Assembly: GCF_001311845.1 (NCBI RefSeq)
Contig: NZ_BBCC01000042.1
Location: 1-38,837, forward strand
Length of the DNA: 38,837 nucleotides
DNA from: Desulfosarcina cetonica JCM 12296
GTDB taxonomy: Bacteria; Desulfobacterota; Desulfobacteria; Desulfobacterales; Desulfosarcinaceae
Direction of reading: 5' to 3'
Within the stretch, counting starts at the first letter, position 1, and the number at the start of each line of letters is the position of its first letter. The notes beneath the pieces were generated by a model that saw only the letters and a list, made by a program, of their open reading frames with translations, was not told the origin of the DNA and did no database searches. The position numbers were made by a program, and so were the translations under genes. Positions 8,340 to 16,823 of the stretch are shown piece by piece.

Positions 8340-10253
8340 ATGGAAACAAAGAAGGAAACCCATCAATTTAAAACCGAAGTACAGCAGATGCTCAATCTGA
8401 TCATCAATTCCCTCTATTCCAACAAGGACATTTTCTTGCGGGAGTTGATCTCAAATGCATCGGATGCCATCGACAAGGTGCGTTACAAGGCCGAAACCGA
8501 GCCCGGCATCCTGGGGGACGACACCGAGCTTAAGATTCATCTTAAACCCGATGCCATCAAACAGACCTTCGAGATTTCCGACAATGGCATTGGCATGACC
8601 TATGACGAGGTTTTGGAAAACATCGGCACCATTGCCAAGAGTGGCACGGCCGCTTTTATGGAAGCCCTGGAGCAGGCCAAAGGCCATGAGACCCTGATTC
8701 CCGAATTGATCGGCCAGTTCGGTGTGGGTTTCTATAGCGCCTTCATGGTGGCCGACAAGATCACCCTGCTGACCCGGGCGGCCGGTGCCAGCGCCGATCA
8801 AGCGGTCTTGTGGACGTCCAGTGGCGACGGCACTTTCAACATTGAAACCACCGAGAAGGCCACCCGGGGGACGACCATTACCCTGGAGCTGAAAAAAAAG
8901 GACAAGGAAGAAAAAGACTACACCGACCAGTGGGTGATCCGCAACATCGTCAAGCAACACTCCGACTTCGTCAGCTACCCGATCACCATGGAGGTCGAGC
9001 GGGACGAACCGCTGCCCGATGAAGAGATCATCAAGGACAAGGACGACAAGCCCATCGGTGCCACGACCCGCAAGGTGATGCGTGAAGAGACGCTCAACTC
9101 CATGAAGGCCATTTGGACGCGTAGCGCCAGTGAGGTCAAGGACGAGGAATACGAGGAGTTCTACAAGCATCTCAGCCACGACTGGAACGCGCCCATGGAG
9201 CGGATCCACCTGAAGTTCGAGGGGACCACCGAGTACTACGCGCTGCTCTATATCCCGTCCAAGGCGCCTTTCGACCTCTTCACGCCCGAGCGTCGGCATG
9301 GGATTCATCTTTATTCCAAGCGCGTCTTTATCATGGATGACTGCAAGGAACTGATGCCCGAATATTTTCGCTTCGTCAAAGGCGTCGTGGATGCGTCGGA
9401 CTTAAACCTCAACGTCAGCCGTGAAATTCTGCAGCAGGACCGCCTCGTCATCAACATCCGCAAGAATCTGTTGAAAAAGCTTTTCGACTTGCTCGAAAAA
9501 ATGGAGCCGGAAAAGTACAACACGTTTTATGATGAGTTCGGCCCCGTGCTGAAGGAGGGCGTCTATACGGATCCGACCCGCAAGGAAAAGATCGCCGCCC
9601 TGACCCGCTACAAGACCACCAAATCCGCGGACAAGTGGGTCTCCTTGGATGAATACGTGAAGAACATGGCCGCCGACCAGAAGGAGATTTACTACATTAC
9701 CGGCGACAAACTCTCATCTTTGCTCAACAGCCCCCACCTGGAAAAACTCAAGGAAAAGGATTACGAGGTTCTCTTGATGACCGACCCGGTGGACGAGTGG
9801 GTGGTCCAGTCGTTGACCGAGTATGACGGCAAGCCTCTCAAGAGCGCCGAGAAGGGCGACCTGGACTTGGACACGGTGGATGATGCCAAAAAAGAGGCTT
9901 ACAATGCTCTTTTTGGTTTTATCAAGGGGCAGCTGGAAGAGAATATCAAGGAAGTCAAGCCCTCAAGCCGGCTGAAGGATTCTGTCTCCTGCCTTTCGGG
10001 GGACGCCTGGGACATGAGTGCCTATATGGAAAAGCTTCTCAAGGCGTCCGGGCAGAAAGCCCCGGAAGTCAAGCGGGTGCTCGAACTGAACATGGACCAT
10101 CCGGTGGTTGAGAAAATCAAGTCCCTTTACGAAAGCGACCGGGACAATCCCGTGCTGAAGGACTACAGCCAACTGCTCTTCGACATGGCGGTGGTGGCCG
10201 AAGGCGGCAAGCTGGACAACCCGGCGCGTTTTCCAAAATGGTGGGTGACCTGA
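8340..10253 (+). CDS. htpG: Chaperone protein HtpG (bacterial Hsp90)
   Basis: This cytoplasmic ATP-dependent chaperone helps refold and remodel client proteins as a dimer. The 637-residue product is close to the E. coli length (624). The GHKL ATPase domain shows [11 protein letters not shown], the DNGIGM box, IAKSG and [11 protein letters not shown]; the middle domain shows the client/ATPase segment [13 protein letters not shown]; the C-terminal dimerisation domain is complete. The ATG at 8340 ([14 protein letters not shown]) aligns with the family start and has purine-rich GGAGAG just upstream; the frame stays open for 50 more codons, but that extension is not family-like. No frameshift is seen. 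Its downstream neighbour, dodecin, is convergent. Confidence 0.97.
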   Translation: METKKETHQFKTEVQQMLNLIINSLYSNKDIFLRELISNASDAIDKVRYKAETEPGILGDDTELKIHLKPDAIKQTFEISDNGIGMTYDEVLENIGTIAKSGTAAFMEALEQAKGHETLIPELIGQFGVGFYSAFMVADKITLLTRAAGASADQAVLWTSSGDGTFNIETTEKATRGTTITLELKKKDKEEKDYTDQWVIRNIVKQHSDFVSYPITMEVERDEPLPDEEIIKDKDDKPIGATTRKVMREETLNSMKAIWTRSASEVKDEEYEEFYKHLSHDWNAPMERIHLKFEGTTEYYALLYIPSKAPFDLFTPERRHGIHLYSKRVFIMDDCKELMPEYFRFVKGVVDASDLNLNVSREILQQDRLVINIRKNLLKKLFDLLEKMEPEKYNTFYDEFGPVLKEGVYTDPTRKEKIAALTRYKTTKSADKWVSLDEYVKNMAADQKEIYYITGDKLSSLLNSPHLEKLKEKDYEVLLMTDPVDEWVVQSLTEYDGKPLKSAEKGDLDLDTVDDAKKEAYNALFGFIKGQLEENIKEVKPSSRLKDSVSCLSGDAWDMSAYMEKLLKASGQKAPEVKRVLELNMDHPVVEKIKSLYESDRDNPVLKDYSQLLFDMAVVAEGGKLDNPARFPKWWVT

Positions 10254-10276
10254 TGACCCGGGCCATGGACTGAATC

Positions 10277-10317
10277 GATCATCGCCGGCCGGGTTTTCCC
10301 ACCCGGCGGCGATGATC
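10277..10317. terminator. Hairpin between convergent htpG and dodecin genes
   Basis: GATCATCGCCGGCCGGG pairs with CCCGGCGGCGATGATC (10302-10317) with a single bulged base and a short loop. It lies 24 bases after the htpG stop and 19 bases from the dodecin stop. It probably serves both genes, although neither side has a long T-run. Confidence 0.65.
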
Positions 10318-10335
10318 TGTTGGCTCGCCAATGGC

Positions 10336-10548
10336 TTAATCGGCGCCATACTTGAACGATAGATTCACCCGGGCGCGGTAGGCCGTCACCTTCCCATTTT
10401 CGACCCGCATATCCAGTTTCGTAATTTCTGCAATGCGTAAATCCTTCAGCGATTTACTTGCCGTTTCAACGGCGTTTTTCGCCGCATCCTCCCAGGACGA
10501 AGGACTGGTGCCGACCAGTTCGATGACTTTGTACACGCTTTCGCTCAT
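10336..10548 (-). CDS. Dodecin family flavin-binding protein
   Basis: This 70-residue protein belongs to the dodecin family: small beta-alpha-beta-beta proteins that assemble into dodecamers and store or sequester flavins such as FMN or lumichrome. The N-terminal VYKVIELVGTSP, the helix WEDAAKNAVETASK and the C-terminal strands ending VNLSFKY are typical. The ATG at 10548 is preceded by a purine-rich AAGGGGGG site. It stands alone, convergent with htpG. Any link to the flavoproteins elsewhere in the window is speculative. Confidence 0.93.
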   Translation of the reverse strand: MSESVYKVIELVGTSPSSWEDAAKNAVETASKSLKDLRIAEITKLDMRVENGKVTAYRARVNLSFKYGAD

Positions 10549-10890
10549 GATTCCCCCCTTATAGGTTAGTGGTTGGTCGAACGAAACAACCGTTGAAACG
10601 AGCGATTCGTTCCAGCGGGCGGATCATATCGGTGGTGGTTTATCCGTTTACGGCAACCATTCGCAAGTCGCGGTTCGCAGGCGCAGGATTCACAAAGTCA
10701 AAAAGGCACAAACATCATGGACCCGGTAGGTAGGCAATGACTTTAGCCTATTATGGAAGCCGCGGCTGGTCAAGTCCATTTCCCCGCTGGGGCGATGGGC
10801 ATCGATTGAAATACGGCTTGAAAACCGATATCATTCCTTACACGTTAATGTTGCGCGATCCGCCGATCAACTCCCGGAGAGAAGAAACAG
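10549..10890. other. Intergenic region with the kinase promoter
   Basis: These 342 bases separate the divergent dodecin and sensor kinase genes. A rightward frame open through 10737-11198 overlaps the kinase and has no family signature. The useful content is a promoter at 10806-10834. I see no RNA gene. Confidence 0.5.
10806..10834 (+). promoter_or_regulatory. Candidate sigma-70 promoter for the kinase/regulator pair
   Basis: TTGAAA (10806-10811), a 17-base spacer and TATCAT (10829-10834) lie about 56 bases upstream of the kinase ATG. Spacing and hexamers fit a vegetative promoter. Confidence 0.5.
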
Positions 10891-11844
10891 ATGAAACAAG
10901 TCAAGTGGTTATTTCATCCCATTTTGGTATTTGGGCTCTCCGTGACAGCCCTGGTGGCCTCCCTGTTTCTCTATATCTACTGGTACGTCGGCGTCAGTTC
11001 GGGATTGAGGGCCGCCATGGAACGCTTCAACCTGGAGCAGGAGCAAATGGTTGCCGCGGACACCTGGGTTGTCATCCTGGTTCTGTCGATCCTGATCGGC
11101 ACCATTTTGATGGGTATTTTCATTATTTTCGTCTTCAGCCAGAAAACCACCCAGCTCTACCGTCTGCAGAACAATTTCATCAACAATTTCACCCATGAAT
11201 TGAAAACGCCGGTGACATCCCTGCAACTTTATTTACAGACCTTTTCCAAATATGAACTGCCACGGGCCGATCAACTGAAATATATCCAGTACATGCTCCT
11301 TGACGTGAACCGCCTTGCCGGAACCATCAACCGTATCCTGAACCTGGCCAAGCTGGAGAGTAAGAGTTACATGGGCGAGTTTGTCGTCTGCGATCTCGTT
11401 GGCGTCATCCATCGGTTTCTTGAAGAGAACAACCACCTTTTCAAATCCTGCCGCATCCGCGTTCATACGCCGGTGATCAACACCGTATACCAGCGCATCA
11501 ACCGGCATCTGTTCGAGATGCTGTTGATCAACATCATAACCAATGCCATCAAATACAATAATGCCGAGGCGCCCGTGATGGATATTTTTGTCGAACCCGG
11601 TCGCAAGAAGACCCGCATCCGTTTTGTCGATAACGGCATCGGATTTGATCGTAAGGAAATGAAAAAGATTTTTCGAAAATTTTACCAGATTGGCCGCTCC
11701 GATGACATGAGCGCCAAAGGCAGCGGGCTCGGCCTGCACCTGGTGCAGAATATCGCCCGCTTGCACAATGGCAGCATCACGGCCGAAAGTCCGGGAAGAG
11801 GCCAGGGGTCCACCTTCACATTGATGCTGCCGACGCTGGAATGA
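10891..11844 (+). CDS. Membrane sensor histidine kinase
   Basis: This 317-residue two-component sensor has two membrane segments (about residues 10-33 and 58-82) enclosing a short periplasmic loop of about 25 residues, so it may sense the membrane or a partner protein rather than bind a large ligand. The dimerisation/H-box reads NNFTHELKTPVTSL with the phospho-accepting His102. The ATPase domain has the N-box (NIITNAIKYN), G1 (DNGIGF), F-box (FRKFYQI) and G2 (GSGLGLHLV). No HAMP or PAS domain is evident. A response regulator gene follows 34 bases downstream and is the obvious partner. The stimulus is not evident from the sequence. Confidence 0.95.
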   Translation: MKQVKWLFHPILVFGLSVTALVASLFLYIYWYVGVSSGLRAAMERFNLEQEQMVAADTWVVILVLSILIGTILMGIFIIFVFSQKTTQLYRLQNNFINNFTHELKTPVTSLQLYLQTFSKYELPRADQLKYIQYMLLDVNRLAGTINRILNLAKLESKSYMGEFVVCDLVGVIHRFLEENNHLFKSCRIRVHTPVINTVYQRINRHLFEMLLINIITNAIKYNNAEAPVMDIFVEPGRKKTRIRFVDNGIGFDRKEMKKIFRKFYQIGRSDDMSAKGSGLGLHLVQNIARLHNGSITAESPGRGQGSTFTLMLPTLE

Positions 11845-11878
11845 CCCCACGCGTACCGGAATTCCCAGGAGAACCCCT

Positions 11879-12598
11879 ATGGATAAGCCCCAAAAGCGCA
11901 TTTTGATTATCGAGGACGATCTTCACATCGCCGAAGGCATTCAACTGAACCTGACGTTGCAAGGCTATGAGGTTTTTCTATCTGCCGATGGTGTTTCGGG
12001 TTTGAACCAGTGGAAGGCCATGCGACCGGACCTGATCATTTTGGATATCATGCTACCGGGAATCGACGGCCTGTCCATTTTGCAGAGTATCCGCCTGGAG
12101 GATGAGCGCCTGCCGGTCCTGATTCTTTCGGCCAAGGGCGATCCGGACGACCGGATCAAAGGCCTTGCGCTCGGTGTGGATGACTACCTGGCCAAACCTT
12201 TTAATCTCGAGGAATTGCTCCTGCGCGTGGAACGTTTGTTGAAACGCGGCAGTTGGGGGAGGGATAACGGCACATCCGCCGTGTCCCACTTTGACACCTA
12301 TGCTTTTGGAGACAATCGCATTGACTTCAAGACCCACACCGCCCGCTGCCGCATGGGCGAGATTTCCCTCACCGAGCAAGAGGTAAAGGTCCTGAAGCTG
12401 TTTATCACCCATCGTGGAAAACCGCTTTCGCGGGATCAGTTGCTGCAGATCGGCTGGGGGTACTCCCGAAAAACATCGACCCGCACGGTGGATAATTTTA
12501 TCGTCCGTTTTCGCAAGTACTTTGAGGACGATCCCCGTAACCCGGTCTATTTTAAAAGTCTGCGCTCCATCGGATACCTTTTCGATCATACTTCTTGA
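11879..12598 (+). CDS. OmpR/PhoB-family response regulator
   Basis: This 239-residue cytoplasmic transcription factor pairs with the upstream kinase. The receiver domain has the acidic pocket (IIEDD), phospho-acceptor Asp56 in DLIILDIMLPG, Ser84 and Lys106 in YLAKPF. The C-terminal winged helix shows LTEQEVKVLKLF, the recognition-helix region RTVDNFIVRFRKYF and the final wing GYLF. A CCAGGAGA site precedes the ATG. The stop codon lies inside the left arm of a nested palindromic element, so the element may also form the mRNA 3' end. Its targets are unknown. Confidence 0.95.
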   Translation: MDKPQKRILIIEDDLHIAEGIQLNLTLQGYEVFLSADGVSGLNQWKAMRPDLIILDIMLPGIDGLSILQSIRLEDERLPVLILSAKGDPDDRIKGLALGVDDYLAKPFNLEELLLRVERLLKRGSWGRDNGTSAVSHFDTYAFGDNRIDFKTHTARCRMGEISLTEQEVKVLKLFITHRGKPLSRDQLLQIGWGYSRKTSTRTVDNFIVRFRKYFEDDPRNPVYFKSLRSIGYLFDHTS

Positions 12599-12720
12599 CG
12601 GATTCGTAGAAAGCCCGATATCGGCGTTACGCGAATCCTTCGTCACTGCGGCGTACGCTTAAGTACGCCTCGCTCCTCAGGATTCGCAAGCCTTGATCTC
12701 GGGCTTTCTACGAATCCGTC
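12597..12720. repeat. Nested palindromic intergenic element (124 bp)
   Basis: Three concentric perfect inverted repeats are present: 22 bp (12597-12618 with 12699-12720), 9 bp GCGAATCCT/AGGATTCGC (12631-12639 with 12679-12687), and 7 bp GGCGTAC/GTACGCC (12650-12656 with 12663-12669). The whole unit folds into one long stem-loop and resembles a REP/MITE-type non-autonomous repeat. Its left arm overlaps the stop codon of the response regulator. It sits between convergent genes, so it could also terminate transcription from both sides. Confidence 0.8.
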
Positions 12721-12764
12721 TGATCAGCGACTTCTTACGTGTTCATCACTCCTGTGCGTGAGCC

Positions 12765-13648
12765 TTACACCGATGCCGCCAGCACCGCACCGCAAACGGC
12801 CAGGAGCGTGGCGATCAGGCGGGGCAAGGTGACCGGTTCCTTGAGGAAAATCGCCGCCAGGATGAAGGTAAAGATGGTGCTTAGCTGGTTCAGGATGGCG
12901 GCCACGGCGACGAGGGTAAACTTAAAGCCCGCCAGCCAGGCCAGCATGGCCAGGTAATTGCCGACGATGGCCGCCGGAAGCGCGGTTTTCCAGACGGCCG
13001 ACGGCTTGAACACCGCCATGACGGTCGCCCGCTCCGGATGAAACCCGGCGATGATCAACAGGCCGCTGACGCCGGCCAGGATTCTGACGAAGCTGGCCCA
13101 CAAGACGCTGGTATCTTCCAACAGGGGCTTCACCATGATGATGCTGATGACCAGAAAACCGACTGCCGCCAGCCCGAAGCACAGCCCGATGACAAGATCC
13201 CTGCGTTCACGATTCAAGGATATGCCCGAGTACGATCCGGCCATGATGGCGATGACCACACAGGCAGCCCCCAACATCCCCTTCACACCAATGGATTCTC
13301 CCAGAAAAATTCCTGAAAAGACGATCACCATGGGCAGGTAAAGGCAGTCCACCACGGCCCACAGCCCGGCACCCAGGCGTTTGAGGGCCATGAAAAAAAA
13401 TTGTCGGCCAGGGTGATGCCGAGCAATCCGGATAGCCCGAAGCGTAGCCAATGCGTGGCCGGATGCGGGGGGAACAGGGACACGTCGGCCAGCCAAAGGG
13501 TCGGTAGCAAAAGCATCAGGGTGACAACGCCCTTGAACAGGTTCAGGGCCGTGGGCGAAAGCGTATCACCGCTTTTTTTGAACATGATCACGGCCATGGC
13601 CCAGAACAGAGCGGCGCCAATCGAGCAGAGAATACCGAATAGTTGCAT
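12765..13648 (-). CDS. EamA/DMT-family transporter, one apparent frameshift
   Basis: This is an inner-membrane permease of the drug/metabolite transporter superfamily, with two EamA repeats and about ten membrane segments over about 294 residues after correction. Visible hallmarks are the N-terminal GAALFWAMAVIMFKK, the end of repeat 1 LGESIGVKGMLGAACV and the end of repeat 2 FLKEPVTLPRLIATLLAV. The reading frame breaks at 13393-13400, a run of eight A's (T's in the coding strand) where nine are needed to read NFFFMALKRLGAG. The homopolymer position points to sequence error. It begins 21 bases after the stop of the upstream 581-aa gene and is probably in the same transcript. The substrate cannot be told. 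Confidence 0.85.
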
Positions 13649-13669
13649 GGTCGCGATCCACCGGATTCG

Positions 13670-15415
13670 TCAGGCTTTGAGGAGGAAAAGCTGGATGTAG
13701 CGCGGATCGAGATTGCCTGGCAGAACCGGTGCCAGTTCGCGTTCGATTTCCTTGAACAGCCCTTCAAACACCGCCCCCAAGCGTTCCCTCAGATCGACGT
13801 CAGGCATCCCGCTGGCCTCGGCCAGCCAGTCGATGAAATGCTCCTTGCGGGCGTCGTCGATGATGCGCCGGCCCGCTTTTTCCGTCCATAGCCATTGGTA
13901 AAAATCCCTGAAGGCAGCGCGTGAAACGGCTATCGTCCCACCCGCAGGGTCGCTGGCGGAAAGCTTCAACCATGATCGGGCCCAAAGGGTGAGCAGAAGG
14001 TTTTTAAAAGTGAGGAACCCCTTGGCGGTCGGTGGCGTTTTACTGCCAACAAGGTCTGCCAGCAGCCGATCGATGGCAGCCATCTGATTGAAGCCGTCCC
14101 GGGTGGCATCGATTTCTTCGGCCGACCGGAAATCGCGGTAATGCCCGCCGGTCATGGACGGATCGTAGAACTTGGGCTGGTCGAGCAGCAGCCCCCCCAG
14201 AAGCCCCATCCAAGCCTCGTCCCAGAAAGTCAAACCGAGTTTTTGGGCCTGGAACCAACTCCCCTTGCGCCAGCGCGTGGCCTGCCAATGCAGGTCGAGG
14301 CTCCGGCGAAGCCGCATCGGAAAAGATCCGCCAGCAAATGACGCTGCAGCAGCTTGGCGGCCAAGGTTTCGCGTTGCCCTTTCTTTCCGGAGATGGCCTG
14401 TTCCAGACCGCTGCTCAGGTACCCGCTGACCTTTTTGACGACCGCCGCCAGTTGATCGCGGCCGTGGACGGGCTGGTCGTCGGCGGTAATCACCTGGTTG
14501 CAAAGGCTGGCCAGTTCGACCTGCAAGAGATCCAGGACATGCGGATCGCTGATGCTTTTTAGCCCCCGGACGAAGAGATCGTCGCCCTCCAGAAACGTCG
14601 CCGCCAGGCCGGGTACCGGCAGTTGTCCCTTCTCGGCGGACGGCCGTCCAAACGCCTTGTTGCCTTTTGTGGCCAGTTCCCCGGGGCGCAAGTTGGTAGA
14701 TGCCGATGGCTTCCTGAAAGGGCAAAAATCCCTTCTCGGCCAGGCGGACGTTGCGAAGGCGATAGAGTTCCTCCTCGATTTCGGCGGGGATCATGCTGGC
14801 GGCCTCCAAGAGCAGCCCCTGGTAGCGGGAATGATCGAAAATAGATATCCGATGCAGCAGTTCGCCAAGCATGGCGTTGCGTTGCTTCTTCTGGGCTTCC
14901 TCGGCCGGCGTCGTTGTCGGATAGTCCACGAAACGGACGTAAAAGGCATCATCGTCCGTGAGATACCCTTCCCCCAGGTCCGAAGCGGATTGATCGGTTT
15001 CACGGATGTAAAGGTCGATGTTTCGGAAAAGGACCAACTCCATGAACTCCAGTTTCTCGTCGAAACACCATTGGATCAGTCGCTGAGGCGCGGCCTGCAG
15101 CAAAAGCCCCAGCCAAGTGGTGATCTTGGCGTCGTTCAGGCGATCCCGCTTCCAAGTTTCCACGTCGAGAAGGTACTCCCATTGCCGGTTGGACGCCAAT
15201 TGGATGATCGGCAGGGCATCCTGGAGGCCGATGTCGTGAATCAGAAAGTGCAGATCGGTCTCCGGGAAAGAGTGGACCAATGCCGCCGGCTGCGGATGGT
15301 CGAGGATTGCGGCCAGGGCATCTTCGGCCGACATGGCGAGAATCCGCTGCCGGCTCTCGGCCAGTTGTTGGATGCGTTGGGCATGGGCCCTTTCCGGGGC
15401 ATTGGGGGAATCCAC
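13670..15415 (-). CDS. Conserved hypothetical protein resembling DUF6178, two compensating frameshifts
   Basis: A 581-codon gene whose soluble helical product resembles the DUF6178-type family I associate with Desulfobacterota; that assignment is from memory and tentative. The N-terminal part contains ALAAILDHPQPAALVHSFPE and DLHFLIHDIG; the C-terminus ends in YIQLFLLKA. Between about 14320 and 14680 the open frame gives low-complexity, Arg/Gly-rich sequence, whereas the neighbouring frame gives normal protein (for example LQVELASLCNQVITADDQPV). This indicates a +1 insertion near CCCCGGGG (14679-14686) and a compensating -1 near 14317-14320. The start is probably the GTG at 15415, with AGGAGG 11 bases upstream. 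Function is unknown. Confidence 0.75.
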   Translation of the reverse strand: MDSPNAPERAHAQRIQQLAESRQRILAMSAEDALAAILDHPQPAALVHSFPETDLHFLIHDIGLQDALPIIQLASNRQWEYLLDVETWKRDRLNDAKITTWLGLLLQAAPQRLIQWCFDEKLEFMELVLFRNIDLYIRETDQSASDLGEGYLTDDDAFYVRFVDYPTTTPAEEAQKKQRNAMLGELLHRISIFDHSRYQGLLLEAASMIPAEIEEELYRLRNVRLAEKGFLPFQEAIGIYQLAPRGTGHKRQQGVWTAVRREGTTAGTRPGGDVSGGRRSLRPGAKKHQRSACPGSLAGRTGQPLQPGDYRRRPARPRPRSTGGGRQKGQRVPEQRSGTGHLRKERATRNLGRQAAAASFAGGSFPMRLRRSLDLHWQATRWRKGSWFQAQKLGLTFWDEAWMGLLGGLLLDQPKFYDPSMTGGHYRDFRSAEEIDATRDGFNQMAAIDRLLADLVGSKTPPTAKGFLTFKNLLLTLWARSWLKLSASDPAGGTIAVSRAAFRDFYQWLWTEKAGRRIIDDARKEHFIDWLAEASGMPDVDLRERLGAVFEGLFKEIERELAPVLPGNLDPRYIQLFLLKA

Positions 15416-15511
15416 AGGGTATTTTACCTCCTGGTTCGGGATGTGCGTGTTGACGGATGTGGCTTTACGATAAGCAGAACTTTTAAAAAAAACAAGCCGT
15501 GCCAGGGCGGC

Positions 15512-16729
15512 TCAGGCATGCTGGCGGCCGCCGATACGCAGCAGCAGCAATAGCCCGGGGATGGCAATCAGTACATAGACTGAAAAAACCGATCCAACCC
15601 AGTCGGGATGCCAGATAACCGGTGGGTGCCGAAGCCAGCACCCGCGGAATGCCCATGAGACTGGTGAGCAGGGCATATTGGGTGGCGGTGAAACGCTTAT
15701 CGGTGATGCTGGCCATGTAGGCCGCGTAGGCCGATGTGCCCATGCCGGCGGTCAGGTTTTCGAAGGCGATTACCGCGGAAAGCGCTGTCAGGCTGGGGCC
15801 CAGGATCGCCAGCAGGGCGAATCCGGCGGTGGATAACGCCTGGAGGATGCCGAAAATCCATAGACTGCGGATGATGCCCAGGCGGATGATCACGACGCCC
15901 CCCAGAAGGGTCCCGCCAACGGTGGCCCAGAAGCCGAACAGCTTGACCACGGCACCGATCTGGGTTTTGGAAAAGCCGATCTCCAGGTAAAAAGGCGTGG
16001 TCATGGCCGCCGCCATGGTATCGCCGATCTTGTACATCAGGATGAAGGCCAGTATCCACCAGGCACCGGTGCGGTTGAAATACTCCACCAGCGGCTCGAC
16101 CACGGCGGCCTTGAGGGTGGTGGGAAACACATCAACCCGGGGCTCCGGTGTCAAAAGGGTGGTGACCACGCCCGGCACGAGGCACAGGGCCATGATGAGG
16201 TAAACCATGGAAAAGGGCATGTGATCGGCCAGGATCAACCCGCCGCCAGAGGCCAGCAGCATGCCCACCCGGTAGCCATTGATGTAAAGGGAGGAGCCCA
16301 GACCCAGCTCCCGGTCGGCAGATCCTCGCGCCGATAGGCGTCGACCACGATATCCTGGGAGGCACTGCAGAACGCCACCGCCAGGGCGGCCAGGGCCAGC
16401 AGTTCGGGGTGGCCCGATGGGTCGCTTTGGCCCAGCCAGATCAAACTGCCCATCAACGTCAGCTGAGCCACCAAGAGCCATCCCCGCCGGCGCCCCAGAA
16501 CGGGCAGGGCGAACCGGTCGAAGATCGGCGACCAGAAGAATTTCAGTGTGTAGGGTAGGCCCGCCAGGGAGAAGAGACCGATGGTGGTCAGGTCCACCCC
16601 CGCTTCCTGCATCCACGCCTGAAGGACGGAAAGGGTCAGCAACAGGGGTAGCCCGCAGGAAAACCCCATCACCAAGGCCACGAGCATGCGGCGATTGAAC
16701 AGGCTGGCGATCAGACGTTGCGGGGGCAT
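15512..16729 (-). CDS. ampG: AmpG-like MFS permease, two apparent frameshifts
   Basis: This is a major-facilitator permease of the AmpG type, which in model organisms imports anhydromuropeptides from cell-wall turnover. The N-terminal half matches well: GFSCGLPLLL, LQAWMQEAGVDLTTIGLFSL, GLPYTLKFFWSPIFDR, GRRRGWLL and SQDIVVDAYRRE. After correction the product is about 405 residues with about twelve membrane segments. A -1 break at about 16316-16318 interrupts YRREDLP/DRELGLGSS. A +1 break in the six A's at 15583-15588 misreads the last segment; the corrected C-terminus ends LLLLLRIGGRQHA at the stop at 15512. It lies downstream of pckA, separated by a hairpin. The AmpG subfamily is likely, the exact substrate inferred. 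Confidence 0.82.
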
Positions 16730-16762
16730 GGTGATTTTCCGGTTGGGGGGTGAAAAAGCGAA

Positions 16763-16791
16763 GGGGCGGCAGAAGGGTTTTCTGCCGCCCC
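16763..16791 (-). terminator. Intrinsic-type terminator after pckA
   Basis: GGGGCGGCAGAA (16763-16774) and TTCTGCCGCCCC (16780-16791) form a perfect 12-bp stem with a 5-base loop. On the minus strand it is followed by a T-rich stretch (TTCGCTTTTTC). It lies about 33 bases beyond the corrected pckA stop and separates pckA from ampG. Confidence 0.75.
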
Positions 16792-16823
16792 GGTTATTTT
16801 ATTTCACAATAAATACCGTCGAA

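Noticed and set aside
10737..11198. A 153-codon frame overlapping the start of the sensor kinase
   Set aside because: It overlaps the kinase membrane and H-box region in another frame; the kinase is clearly the real gene.
14498..15553. A 351-codon rightward frame over the 581-aa DUF gene
   Set aside because: It is antisense to the better-supported leftward gene; the leftward frame has family-like helices and a ribosome-binding site.
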